A DNA stretch of 64,000 bases, taken from CAIYRG01 sp965247505 (GTDB lineage Bacteria; Pseudomonadota; Alphaproteobacteria; Micropepsales; Micropepsaceae). Below, piece by piece: positions 1-11,344 of the stretch; the stretch's first letter is position 1, and each line of letters begins with the position of its first letter. Where the stretch lies: the NCBI GenBank assembly GCA_965247505.1, contig OZ252020.1, forward strand, positions 4,464,001 to 4,528,000. The letters are read 5' to 3'. The notes beneath the pieces were generated by a model. The model made no database searches and was not told the DNA's origin. It worked only from the letters and a program-made list of their open reading frames with translations. A program made the position numbers and the translations under genes.

Positions 1-608
1 CCCGGATGAAGCGGATTCTTGTCAAGTATCTCTTCGGTAATGGCCGCGGCCTGCATGTACCGGGTGTAGTCACGGCCGCCGTAGGTGGTGAAGAGGATGG
101 ACAACGCGTACAATGCGGCCGCATCCAGATCGTCCGGATATGTCTCGCTGAGCTCGCGCAGCGCCTCGGAGTAGTGGTTGTTGCGCTCCTCCTGCGTGCC
201 CTCGTCGAACAGCACCTCGAGCGTTTGGAGATACTCCCGCTCGCGCTGCGTGCGGGCCTTGCTCGCACGTGCCTGCGGCGTGGCGCCCAGGCGGGCCAGC
301 ACCGCTCTGGATGCCTCGGTGTCATAGCGGCCCCAGAATGAGTGCTCGTAGCTCAGCGCCTCGCCCCAGTACGCCATCGTGAAATCGGGATCAATCGCCA
401 GCGCTTCCTGGAAAGAGGCCCGCGCGTCGGCGTACTCGAAGTTGTGCAGCTGCAGCAAGCCCCTCAGAAAGACCTGGTGGGCCTCCGGCGAGCCCGAGGC
501 CTCGAACTCCGTGTAACCGTAGTCTGCTTGGGCTTGCGCCCGGCCGAGGAGCGCGAGGCTGAACAGGAACGCCACAGCGACGGCTCTGAAACCACGAGTC
601 TGAATCAT
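1..608 (-). CDS. Exported TPR-repeat protein, cut by the window edge
   Basis: The reading frame is open from the ATG at 608 to the window edge, so only the first 202 residues are visible. AGGAG lies about 8 bases upstream of the ATG. Residues 1 to about 26 form a signal peptide (basic start, Leu/Val/Ala core, ending AQA). The segment that follows (FLRGLLQLHNFEYADARASF, then EALAIDPDFTMAYWGEALSY) has the spacing and the A/Y/P positions of a tetratricopeptide repeat. The protein therefore probably sits in the periplasm as a binding scaffold. The partner is unknown and there is no enzymatic motif. The C-terminus lies outside the window. Confidence 0.8.
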   Translation of the reverse strand, partial: MIQTRGFRAVAVAFLFSLALLGRAQAQADYGYTEFEASGSPEAHQVFLRGLLQLHNFEYADARASFQEALAIDPDFTMAYWGEALSYEHSFWGRYDTEASRAVLARLGATPQARASKARTQREREYLQTLEVLFDEGTQEERNNHYSEALRELSETYPDDLDAAALYALSILFTTYGGRDYTRYMQAAAITEEILDKNPLHP

Positions 609-875
609 CAAATTCTCCTACGAGTCTCTCAGGTTACATCTTATTGTTCTTATCATGACGGAATAGAAAAAAATTAGCATGGATTGTGTCCCGAAAAGTG
701 GCGTACTGGCTTTGTCACGTTAACTGGATTCACTCCAAATCTCGGTAAATTGTCGATGGCTGCACTACGCAATGTCAACGGCTTAGCCTCATGGAGGCAT
801 GCCGAAAACAGCTTACAATCACTTAACGTGACAATGCCCCGATATCATCGTTCGCAATTCACTTGCAACGCTGGG
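609..875. other. Intergenic stretch with a spaced inverted repeat
   Basis: No convincing gene is seen. Two perfect 10-base arms, GTCACGTTAA at 714-723 and TTAACGTGAC at 823-832, face each other across 99 bases. They may be relic ends of a small non-autonomous element or chance. The short open frame across this stretch has no ribosome site and no family resemblance. Confidence 0.4.
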
Positions 876-3923
<3,048 letters not shown>

Positions 3924-5205
3924 GGGACAACGTGTTTCTCGCTTGGATCGACCGCCGCCTTGCACCGATCCGGCCTGAACCCTTGCAGGGCGGACGTCGG
4001 TGCAGGTCTGGTGGCTGACGCGATCAGTAATTCGTACGCACGGCAGTAGCCGAAGGAGAACTGCGTTGCGGAGACCCGCTCTGTACCTGGACTTGAGTTC
4101 TGCGTAGATCCTCCGCGCAGCGCGGCGAGTGTCTCCGGTGTGACTCCTTCCTCGCGCCAATCTTTGGTTTTCGAGGCCGGACGCACCTCCCACGCCTCCC
4201 CGCACTCCGGGGTTGCACTTGAGGAGGAACTGCCATGCCCGAGCCCCTCCGCCCGTCACCATGCCGCCACCGCTGTCCCTGCCGGACGCCGCCGCCTGCC
4301 AGCGCGCGGTGAGCCGCAATCCGAGCCCGTGCTCGGGTCCGAGGTCGTCGTTCGCCGCCGCGTCGCCTTGAGCGCCGAGCTCGAGCGGCACTCGCCCGGG
4401 ACGTGCGAGCCCTGGAAGTCGTCGTTGTAGGTCCGGTGCTGCCCGTCGCCGATGCTCTTGTTGCCCTCGGAATCCAGGATACGCCGCAGGTAAGGTGTCC
4501 GAGAGCGTGCCGTGCCCACCCGTCGCGCCCTGCAGGTCGAATCGTTAGTGCGGCCCGCCTCAAGCTCGACCGCGACGGTCGCTGTCGTGGTGGTATCGGC
4601 TGCGATGTCACTTATGGCCAATTACTCCGATATATTCTGCATGATGTCCTGCCCGATATGCCGGCGGCTCAGACCCCAGCCCGGCTCGCCCGACGCGTCA
4701 TGGACCTCGCCCGCTTCGCCGATACCCCCAGCGGCAACGCCCGAACCGGGCGTCCCGGCGCAGCGCCCGCGCCTTCAGTCCCCCGGCCCTCCGGCGGCTC
4801 TGGGTCTGCCCGGCAGGGCCGTGGTTCCTCCTTGTCGGCGATATCGCCAAGACCCAACGAAAGACTCATTGTTGTCTCCAAATCCTTTGAAAACCCGTGA
4901 AAATCCTACGGCCCTTCGCACGCCGAAGGCACCGAAGCCCTCCACGCTTCCTGCCCGTATACCGTGGCGGTCCGTAGCGCGGCGGGGCGCACAGAATTGT
5001 AATTGCAGTCCTATACACTATTGTGTGACAATGGTGTCCTTTCTTATGTGTCTTTCGTGAATTCAACACGAATACTTGGCGATTTAGACGCGAACGGTCG
5101 CAAACTGGATCGAATCGAGGCAGCCTTGCCCTTCCTCGGTCCGTCGGCGAATCGGCTCCCGACCGGGCCGGCAGGACGGCCCGGGGCAGGTGCAGGGAGG
5201 AACGG
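3924..5205. other. 1.3 kb without an intact gene; degraded coding relics
   Basis: No frame here shows a ribosome site plus a recognisable domain. The sequence is GC-rich up to about 4850 and more mixed after that. On the minus strand several short frames look like fragments of a large repeat or beta-barrel surface protein but are broken by frame changes. The promoter of the kinase gene at 5206 must lie in the last few hundred bases; I could not place -35/-10 boxes with confidence. Confidence 0.5.
4299..4400 (-). pseudogene. Possible beta-barrel C-terminus relic
   Basis: A minus-strand stretch encodes LELGAQ, then GPEHGLGLRLTARW. To me this resembles the last strand of the autotransporter barrels that end large repeat proteins in marine and symbiotic proteobacteria, which commonly finish in LRLTARW followed by a stop. 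Here the frame runs on into unrelated sequence, so at most it is a decayed fragment. The call is by pattern memory only. Confidence 0.3.
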
Positions 5206-7551
5206 ATGACCGGCCGCGACCTGAGACGCGAAAACGAGGCGCTGCGCGAGCGCAACTCGGCGCTCAGCACGGCGAGCCTGCGCATCAGCGCGAGCCTCGA
5301 CCTCGAGACCGTGCTCCGCGAGGTGGTCGAGAGCGCCCGGTCGCTGACGGGCGCCCGCTTCGGCGCCATCGCCACCATAGACGAGGCGGGCGCGCCGCAG
5401 GACTTCGTCACCTCGGGCTTCACCGATGAGGAGCACAGGGCCATGGTGGAATGGTCCGAGGGCCCGCGGCTCTTCGAGCACTTCCGCGACCTCGAGGGAC
5501 CGCTCCGGATCGCCGACGTCCCGGCCTATGTGCAGGCGCTCGGCTTCCCCACCGACCGGCTGCCGTCGAAAACCTTCCAGGGCACGCCGATGCGCCATCG
5601 CGGCGTCCATGTCGGCAACTTCTATCTGGTCGAGAAGGAGGGCGGCGAGCCGTTCACCGACGAGGACGAGGAGATCCTGGTGCTGTTTGCCTCGCAGGCC
5701 GCGACCGCGATCGCCAATGCGCGGACCTACCGCGCCGAGCAGCGGGCGCGGGCCCACCTCGAGGCGCTGATCGAGACCTCGCCGGTCGGCGTCGTCGTGT
5801 TCGACGCTGGCACCGGCCGCCCGGCCTCGCTCAACCGCGAGGCGAGGCGGATCGTCGAGAGCCTGTGCGCTCCCGGCCAGCCCGCGGAGCAGCTGCTTGA
5901 GGTCATCACCTATCGGCGCGCCGACGGACGTGAGATTAGCCTCGACCAACTCCCGCTCGCGGGCGCGCTGAGCGGCGCCGAGACGGTGCGCGCCGAGGAG
6001 ATTGCGCTCTCGGTCCCCGACGGACGCAGCGTGACCACGCTCATCAATGCGACGCCGATCCACGCCGAGGATGGCGCGGTCGCGTCGGTGGTGGTCACCA
6101 TGCAGGACCTCGCACCGCTTCAGGAACTGGAGCGGATGCGGGCGGAGTTCCTCGGCATGGTGAGCCACGAGCTGCGCACCCCGCTGACCTCCATCAAGGG
6201 CTCGACCGCCGCACTGCTCGGCGCCTCGCGGCTGTTCGCGCCGGCCGAGACTCGCGAGTTCATCCGCATCGTCGACGCGCAGGCCGACCGCATGATCGAC
6301 CTCATCGCCGAGCTGCTCGACGCCGGGCGCATCGACACCGGCACGCTCTCGGTCTCGCCCGAGCCCTCGGAGATGGCCGCGCTGGTGGACCAGGCGCGCA
6401 CCACTTTCCTCTCCGGCGGCGGGCGCCACACGGTGACAATCGACCTGCCGCCTGACCTGCCGCGCGTCATGGCCGACCGCCAGCGCGTCGTGCAGGTGCT
6501 GAACAACCTGCTGACGAACGCCGCGCGGCAGGCGCCGGAGTCCACGCCGATCCGGATCGCGGCCGAGCGCGACGGCGTGCATGTCTCTGTCTCGGTCGCC
6601 GACGAGGGAAGAGGCATCCCGCCGGAACGCCTGGCGCAGCTGTTCCGCAAGTACTCCGGTGCCGCTGGCGGCGAGCGCGGGGTCCGAACCGGCGGGTCGG
6701 GCCTCGGCCTCGCCATCTGCAAGGGTTTGGTCGAGGCCCATGGCGGGCGCATCCGAGCCGAGAGCGGCGGCGTGGGCTTCGGCGCCCGCTTCACCTTCAC
6801 GCTGCCGGTGGCTGGGGAAGCAGGCGCCAGCAGCGTCCCGCGCCGCCCCGGCAAACCCGGCGCGGACACAGAAGCGGCCCCCATCCTCGTGGTCGACGAC
6901 GACCCGGAGACGCTGCGCCATGTTCGCGACACGCTCGCGGACGCGGGCTACGCCCCCCTGGTCACCGGCGACCCCCGGGAGATGTCGCGCATCCTCCAGG
7001 CCGAGAAGCCCCGGCTGGTGCTGCTCGACCTGATGCTGCCCGGGACCGACGGGGTCCGGCTGATGCAGACCGTTCCGGAGCTCGCCGACCTGCCCGTCAT
7101 CTTCATCTCGGGCTACGGGCGCGACGAGACCATCGCGCGGGCGCTGGAGGCCGGCGCCGACGACTACATCGTCAAGCCCTTCTCGCCGACCGAGCTGGTG
7201 GCCCGGATCCAGGCGGCGCTGCGGCGCAGTGCCGACCCGGCCCCCATGGTGCTGGGCGAGCTCGCCATCGACTACGACCGGCGCCGGGTCACGGTCGCCG
7301 GGCGAGCGATCGAGCTGACGGCGACCGAGTACGAGCTCTTGCGGGTTCTGTCGCGGGGTGCCGGGCGGGTCCTGACCCACGAAACCCTGCTGCGCCAGGT
7401 CTGGTCCCGACGCGCCAACGGCAATCCCAAGATCGTGCGCGCCTACGTCAAGCGGCTGCGCAGAAAGCTCGGCGACGACGCGGTGAACCCCGCCTGGATC
7501 TTCAACGAGCGCGGGGTCGGCTACCGCATGGCCCGGCCCGGCGACGCTTAG
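5206..7551 (+). CDS. GAF-PAS histidine kinase fused to OmpR-type response regulator
   Basis: This 781-residue cytosolic protein carries a complete phosphorelay and its DNA-binding output in one chain. The order is: short N-terminal coiled region, GAF domain (about 35-180), PAS-like domain (about 185-305), HisKA with phospho-acceptor His321 in SHELRTPL, HATPase with N box (NNLLTNAARQ) and G boxes (DEGRGIPPE, GGSGLGLAIC), receiver with VVDDD, phospho-acceptor Asp608 (LLDLMLPG) and Lys657 (VKPFSP), then a winged-helix Trans_reg_C domain (about 685-775). There is no membrane segment, so the signal is probably an intracellular ligand or redox state sensed by GAF. GGGAGGA precedes the ATG. Neighbours give no clue to its regulon. 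The HATPase and receiver resemble KdpD/KdpE, but Usp and KdpD domains are absent. Confidence 0.92.
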   Translation: MTGRDLRRENEALRERNSALSTASLRISASLDLETVLREVVESARSLTGARFGAIATIDEAGAPQDFVTSGFTDEEHRAMVEWSEGPRLFEHFRDLEGPLRIADVPAYVQALGFPTDRLPSKTFQGTPMRHRGVHVGNFYLVEKEGGEPFTDEDEEILVLFASQAATAIANARTYRAEQRARAHLEALIETSPVGVVVFDAGTGRPASLNREARRIVESLCAPGQPAEQLLEVITYRRADGREISLDQLPLAGALSGAETVRAEEIALSVPDGRSVTTLINATPIHAEDGAVASVVVTMQDLAPLQELERMRAEFLGMVSHELRTPLTSIKGSTAALLGASRLFAPAETREFIRIVDAQADRMIDLIAELLDAGRIDTGTLSVSPEPSEMAALVDQARTTFLSGGGRHTVTIDLPPDLPRVMADRQRVVQVLNNLLTNAARQAPESTPIRIAAERDGVHVSVSVADEGRGIPPERLAQLFRKYSGAAGGERGVRTGGSGLGLAICKGLVEAHGGRIRAESGGVGFGARFTFTLPVAGEAGASSVPRRPGKPGADTEAAPILVVDDDPETLRHVRDTLADAGYAPLVTGDPREMSRILQAEKPRLVLLDLMLPGTDGVRLMQTVPELADLPVIFISGYGRDETIARALEAGADDYIVKPFSPTELVARIQAALRRSADPAPMVLGELAIDYDRRRVTVAGRAIELTATEYELLRVLSRGAGRVLTHETLLRQVWSRRANGNPKIVRAYVKRLRRKLGDDAVNPAWIFNERGVGYRMARPGDA

Positions 7552-7575
7552 CGCGAGGCCAAGCAAACGACCGGA

Positions 7576-8022
7576 TTGAAGTTATCTACGCTCCGGTCCA
7601 TTGGCCGCGTCCGAGCGCCATGTCGCACACGGCCTGCTCCAGTGCTGGCCCGTCTTCGCGCCTGGGTGTTCCCATCACCCACCAGCGCATCGGGCCATGT
7701 GGAAGATCCGCATCACCTCTACAGCCGGATCAGTGAAGCGGGCGACGCAAAGTTCTGGTTTCAGGCTATGCGGAATTGTTTCATCGCCGTGGCGGAGCGT
7801 GAACTGATGCCTCCGACTTCGCTCACCGACCGCTTGGTCAATCGGGCCCGTCGCGGCAATTTCTCTGAAGACCATGCCGCCAACTGGACCGTCGATCAAC
7901 TCAGGAAATCCGCTCAGCGAATTGCCGACCGAATTGAAGTGCTCCTAAATGCACCCGTGCCGAGCGTTCCTACGCACACTCATACATTGGCTGTGTTCCC
8001 GGCAGGCAATCACAAGAACTGA
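7576..8022 (+). CDS. Uncertain short protein downstream of the kinase
   Basis: A 148-codon frame opens at a TTG 24 bases after the kinase stop and closes at 8022. The first 45 residues look random. The segment from about residue 46 (HLYSRISEAGDAKFWFQAMR, later LTDRLVNRARRGNFSEDHAA) has ordinary protein composition and helical character, so it may be the surviving end of a degraded gene. I recognise no family. There is no good ribosome site at the TTG; an internal ATG near 7770 is an alternative start. Confidence 0.3.
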   Translation: MKLSTLRSIGRVRAPCRTRPAPVLARLRAWVFPSPTSASGHVEDPHHLYSRISEAGDAKFWFQAMRNCFIAVAERELMPPTSLTDRLVNRARRGNFSEDHAANWTVDQLRKSAQRIADRIEVLLNAPVPSVPTHTHTLAVFPAGNHKN

Positions 8023-8286
8023 CTGTTACGTCACTCCGCTTGGGGCACTTTTGTAGGACCGCGAAAGGCGTATTAGGAGCTTGCCCCGGAGGGGCCGAAA
8101 AGGGGATGACGGAGAAAGCATACGACAAAGGTCCGCTTGGATGCGCTGAAGTTATAATGAATGCGCTTTCGTTTTGATTGCGCAATTCTATCGTCAGATT
8201 CTTATACTGATAATGATAAAAATTAATTGTTTATTGCATAATATCATTGGGTTACGTGTAATTGAAATTATGACATCGAGACTTAT
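8023..8286. other. AT-rich spacer
   Basis: No gene is seen. Bases 8160-8290 are markedly AT-rich compared with the flanks, with TATAATG-like strings, and mark an abrupt compositional break before the transposase relics. Confidence 0.5.
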
Positions 8287-8628
8287 TCATAGAACGGGCG
8301 GAAAACTCACATCAGCCCCTTCTCGCCTTCGAAAGGGCTGATGTGAGTTTTCCGCCCAGTTGTTGAGCCAGCGCCTGGTCTCTTGGCAACCCTCGTTGCC
8401 GATGTCGGCCGACACCGTGTTCGAGAGCGCCCGCCCGTCCGAGGCGCAGAGCACCGCCTGACGCCCCGCCCCGCAGTTCCCGCGGCCCTCCAGCGTCACC
8501 GGGACTCTCGTCATTGAATTGCCGCGATTCCCGAGTGCTTCCCGCGTCCCCCCAACGGCGCCCAGCACGGCCCGGCAGGATTCTTCAAAAATATCAATGT
8601 GTACAATGTCGTAGGGCGGGCTTCGCAA
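8287..8628 (-). pseudogene. Mosaic relic: repeat-protein fragment joined to IS6-like transposase end
   Basis: One minus-strand frame joins two unrelated pieces. The first (about 8400-8520, VTLEGRGNCGAGRQAVLCAS followed by DGRALSNTVSA) resembles the end of a repeat unit common in large secreted proteins. The second (about 8320-8380, RRWLNNWAENSHQPFRRRE) matches the DDE-region signature of IS6/IS26-family transposases, normally LNNRAENSHxPxRRRE. The transposase part then runs into an inverted copy of itself (see the hairpin entry). No functional protein can be made; this is a scar of past transposition. Confidence 0.6.
8296..8357. repeat. Perfect 23-bp inverted repeat with 16-base loop
   Basis: The arm at 8296-8318 is the exact reverse complement of 8335-8357. 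One arm is the coding sequence for WAENSHQP of the IS6-like transposase relic and the other is its fold-back copy. It would form a very stable hairpin. It lacks a T-run, so I do not call it a terminator; a template-switch duplication is more likely. Confidence 0.9.
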
Positions 8629-8741
8629 CCACGCCGTCGACCGGACAAGGACAGGTTGTGGGTCTGTGGGTTCAAGAGCCGACCGGGCGAAAGGCGGCGC
8701 TTTATTTTTGCCAACTCCGCAACGACAAGCCGCGCCCTACG
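8610..8741. repeat. Imperfect inverted repeat, possible miniature element
   Basis: CGTAGGGCGGGCTTCG at 8610-8625 faces CGACAAGCCGCGCCCTACG at 8723-8741 with a few mismatches, enclosing about 97 bases with no gene. Ends of the type GTAGGGCGGGCTT are common in small palindromic repeats of proteobacteria. A single copy in this window cannot prove mobility. The following stretch up to 8960 shows no gene. Confidence 0.4.
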
Positions 8742-8962
8742 CGTCCGAGCCTTGAAAGAAGAGTCTGATGGCCTGGTTTAGAGCCAAGCAGGCGAGCCCG
8801 CTCAACGGCGTTGTCAGATTAAATCTGCTTGGTCGTCTCTCCCTGTCCCCTTTTGGGGACTTCAGGGCGCAAACACATGTCTCGCCTGGCTTAGACCGGA
8901 CAAGCACGGGCGACGAAGCTGGCTCAACAACGAGAAAATTCTAACATACGATTTTAGTCTGA

Positions 8963-9200
8963 CAATGCCGTCCGGAGAGCATAGAGCGGTACGCCAGACG
9001 CGTGGAGATAAACGAGATTGAGGCCAACGATTGCAACCTGAACATCTCGCGCTATATCAGCACGGTCGAGCAGGAGGTCGCGATCGATCTGTCGGTCACG
9101 CATAAGGAGTTGGTCGAGATCGAGAAACAGATTCAGGAGTCAACAGCGAAGTACAACGCGTTTCTGAAGGAACTTGGACTATCCCATTGCCAGCACCCAA
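8963..9200 (+). pseudogene. C-terminal relic of type I restriction methyltransferase HsdM
   Basis: The frame reads IERYARRVEINEIEANDCNL, then NISRYISTVE, and ends in a coiled segment (KELVEIEKQIQESTAKYNAF) finishing LKELGL. This matches the extreme C-terminus of type I N6-adenine methylase subunits, where an E-I-x-x-N-D-x-N-L-N-x-x-R-Y motif precedes a coiled coil that contacts HsdS. An in-frame stop at 8960 and the absence of upstream catalytic motifs (NPPF) show that only the tail survives. HsdS and HsdR are absent from the window. Confidence 0.7.
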
Positions 9201-9204
9201 TAAG

Positions 9205-9320
9205 TAATCGAAGCGATCCCTCCGCCTATGGCTGGCCCCGCATGCATGCGGCGCTGAGGGATCCCGGCTGGATCATGAAGCACATGAAGATCAACCGCCT
9301 GGCCCGCAGCCATGGCCAAG
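9205..9320 (+). pseudogene. Possible IS3-type OrfB fragment
   Basis: In the frame continuing from the HsdM relic, YGWPRMHAALRDPGW followed by a basic stretch and RLARSHG resembles the helix-turn-helix segment before the integrase core of IS3-family OrfB (typically YGxRRxxxxLRxxGxxVxxKRVxRLMRxxGL). Only about 35 residues are recognisable and no DDE residues follow. It is a weak call based on motif spacing. Confidence 0.35.
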
Positions 9321-9542
9321 GCCAAGTCAGCGCCGCGCACGGCAAGCAGGAAGACGGCTGCGACGACAGTGACCGACCACCCCTTGAGGACGAATGACCT
9401 TTGCCTATCCGGTTAACGCCCATACCCACTATATGTAGGGCTGCGATGAAATGTTGACACGGGACTCCGGCTCCGATTCAATTACGAACAGGAAGGACGG
9501 CCAAGCTTCCGGCCCGACCGCCCTTCCTAGCGTAAGCAGTAG

Positions 9543-9653
9543 TTACTTACATTTGCTGGGTTTGGACTTGACGTGAGATTTTACCTTCACAGTCTTCGGC
9601 CCAGGCTTTTTGCCCGTCCTTACGGTACGGGGCTTTGTTGTGCATTTTGCCAT
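9543..9653 (-). CDS. 36-residue basic peptide with strong ribosome site
   Basis: A short ORF encodes MAKCTTKPRTVRTGKKPGPK followed by a Lys/Val/Ser stretch ending SKPSKCK: about a third Lys or Arg, two Cys, no acidic residue. GGAGGTGAAAAG directly precedes the ATG at 9653, an almost ideal Shine-Dalgarno, which is the main reason to believe it. It lies between the inverted arms of the extra cassette of the IS1595 element. High charge suggests nucleic-acid or ribosome binding, but the function is unknown. It is too small for most gene finders. Confidence 0.6.
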   Translation of the reverse strand: MAKCTTKPRTVRTGKKPGPKTVKVKSHVKSKPSKCK

Positions 9654-10080
9654 CTTTTCACCTCCTTTTCCGGGCTTTGCCCGCCGCCTGTCAGGCAACG
9701 ATCCGGGATAGGGGTGCAAATCACAAAATGCGGGCTGGAGGCTGACTCAGCAACCAAGCTGAGTCCATATTGCAGATTGTAGGCGGACGGCAGGAACCCG
9801 CTTCTATGCGATTGCGGTCTCAATGCATCAACGCAACACTAGCGGCAGGCCTCTCTGCCGGGGGTTAGAACCTCAAAGTCTTTCAGGACCGTTCTTGAGC
9901 CGTCCGGCCACTTTTCTCGGATGCGAGAGCGAATAGATCGAAAACACAGCACTCTTCAGAAAGCGTTATCAGAGCAGGCGTTTGACGTTCCCATTGGAGC
10001 TGGGCTGGCAGTGATTCCACGGCCCAGGCTTCTCGTGCAAGGTGAACCACGGACTATGCCTTTGGCTCGTAAGCACAAAC
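9654..10080. other. Interior of the inverted-repeat cassette, no clear gene
   Basis: Between the basic peptide and the internal element end no open frame has both a ribosome site and protein-like composition. The sequence may be leader or regulatory DNA for the peptide on the minus strand; no promoter could be placed convincingly. Confidence 0.4.
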
Positions 10081-10215
10081 TCAGACTCCTCCGTTTGCGC
10101 CAAGGTGTTGCGTCGGCCGGTTGAGGCGGCAGATCAAATCACGATAGCGCAAGCGCTTGCCGTCCATGCTGCGGGCAATCGCGCTTATCTGGGCGGTGGT
10201 GTCGGCGTTACGCAT
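10081..10215 (-). CDS. Possible 44-residue ORF starting in the element end
   Basis: A minus-strand ATG at 10215, inside the internal inverted-repeat arm, opens a 44-codon frame (MRNADTTAQISAIARSMDGK, then RLRYRDLICRLNRP, ending GGV). Composition is protein-like and Arg-rich, and the ATG is preceded by GATGAA rather than a clear ribosome site. It could be a fragment of a larger gene captured by the element. No family is recognised. Confidence 0.3.
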   Translation of the reverse strand: MRNADTTAQISAIARSMDGKRLRYRDLICRLNRPTQHLGANGGV

Positions 10216-10274
10216 TTCATCGCAGCCCTACATGTAGTGGGTATGGGCGTTAACCGGATATAGGGGAGCGCGCC

Positions 10275-11280
10275 ATGGATGTTCTCGACCGCGCCGATCT
10301 CCCATTCCCGCATTCGCTACCCGAGTTCAAGCGACTTTTCCCCGATGATGCGGCCTGCGCCGCCTACCTGGAGAAAGCCCGCTGGGGAGACGGCTTTGCC
10401 TGCCCGCACTGCGGCACGGCGGGAGAGCCGTTCCACTTTGAAAAGCGAATTATATACTTGACGCCAGAACACCGGGCTGACGGTGGGAACAGTGATGGAG
10501 CGTAGCCACACTCCGCTGAACGTCTGGTTCTGGGCCGCTTATCTGGTCGCCAGTCAGACGCCCGGCATGTCCGCCGTGCAGTTTCAGCGGCAACTTGGTC
10601 TTTCGCGCTACGAGACGGCCTTTCAAATTCTCCACAAACTCCGCTCGGGCATGGTGCGGCCCAACCAAGACAGGATCGGTGGACAGCCCAAGAACCATGT
10701 TGAGGTGGACGAAACCTGGGTTGGCGGGCGAACGCGTGGGGAAGGCCGTGGTGTTCACCACAAGGTTCCCGTCTCCTGGGCCATCGAGGTGCGTCATCGA
10801 AAGCCGGGCACCAAGCTCGACAACCGGAAAGACGGACGCTATGCCGGACGCGTTCGGCTCGCCGTCGTGCTCGACCGTAGCGCCGAGTCGCTCTATGGGT
10901 TCGTCGAGAGCACCGTCGCGCCGGGATCGCTGATCGTTACTGACGATTGGAGCGGCTATGCTGGCCTCGGTAAGCGCGGCTATGAGCACTTCGCTGTTGC
11001 CGAGTGTGGTGATCCAGAGGTTGCCGAGCAATACCTGCCGATCATCCATCTGGTTTTCGCCAACCTGAAGACGTGGCTGATCGGGATCCACCACGGCGTT
11101 AGCCACCAGCACCTACAAGCCTACCTCAACGAGTTCACCTTCCGCTTCAACAGGCGGTTCTACCCGTTCAACGCCTTCCGCTCATTGCTCTGCATCGCGG
11201 GCGACACCTCTGCTCCAACCTATGCCGAGCTTTACTCGGGAGAGTGGCGGCACCCTACATGTAGCGGTCATGGGCGTTAA
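10275..11280 (+). pseudogene. IS1595-family transposase, frameshifted
   Basis: The N-terminal part from ATG 10275 carries the zinc-ribbon start (CPHCG at about 10400-10414). Compared with copy 2, the stretch near 10443-10465 is replaced by shorter unrelated sequence (net loss of 14 bases). That removes the second Cys pair (CRKC in copy 2) and shifts the frame. The remainder is open from 10483 to 11280 and keeps the ISXO2-like core: VDETWVGG, TDDWSGY, and the FNRRFYPFNAFRSLL end. Without the joined N-terminus the protein is very unlikely to be active. Confidence 0.85.
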
Positions 11281-11344
11281 CCGGATAGGCAAGGATGATC
11301 ATTGAGACATGGGGGCATTGACCACGTAATCTGCCAGCAAATCG

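Larger units (their letters stand above)
9403..11290 (+). mobile_element. IS1595-like element, copy 1 (decayed, with extra cassette)
   Basis: A perfect 21-base inverted repeat bounds the element: 9403-9423 against 11270-11290, starting GCCTATCCGG. A third copy of the end (10214-10262) lies just before the transposase gene, so 9403-10262 is itself flanked by inverted arms of about 50 bases. Copy 2 at 39964-42322 has the same palindromic left end with no cassette between the arms. The transposase here is frameshifted. I could not recognise a target-site duplication. Confidence 0.8.

Noticed and set aside
5044..7566. An 840-codon open frame opposite the kinase gene
   Set aside because: It is the antisense shadow of a GC-rich gene. 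It has no ribosome site or domain, while the plus-strand frame has all kinase and regulator motifs.
8296..8357. Rho-independent terminator
   Set aside because: The stem is strong but no T-run follows on either strand, and the arms are transposase codons.
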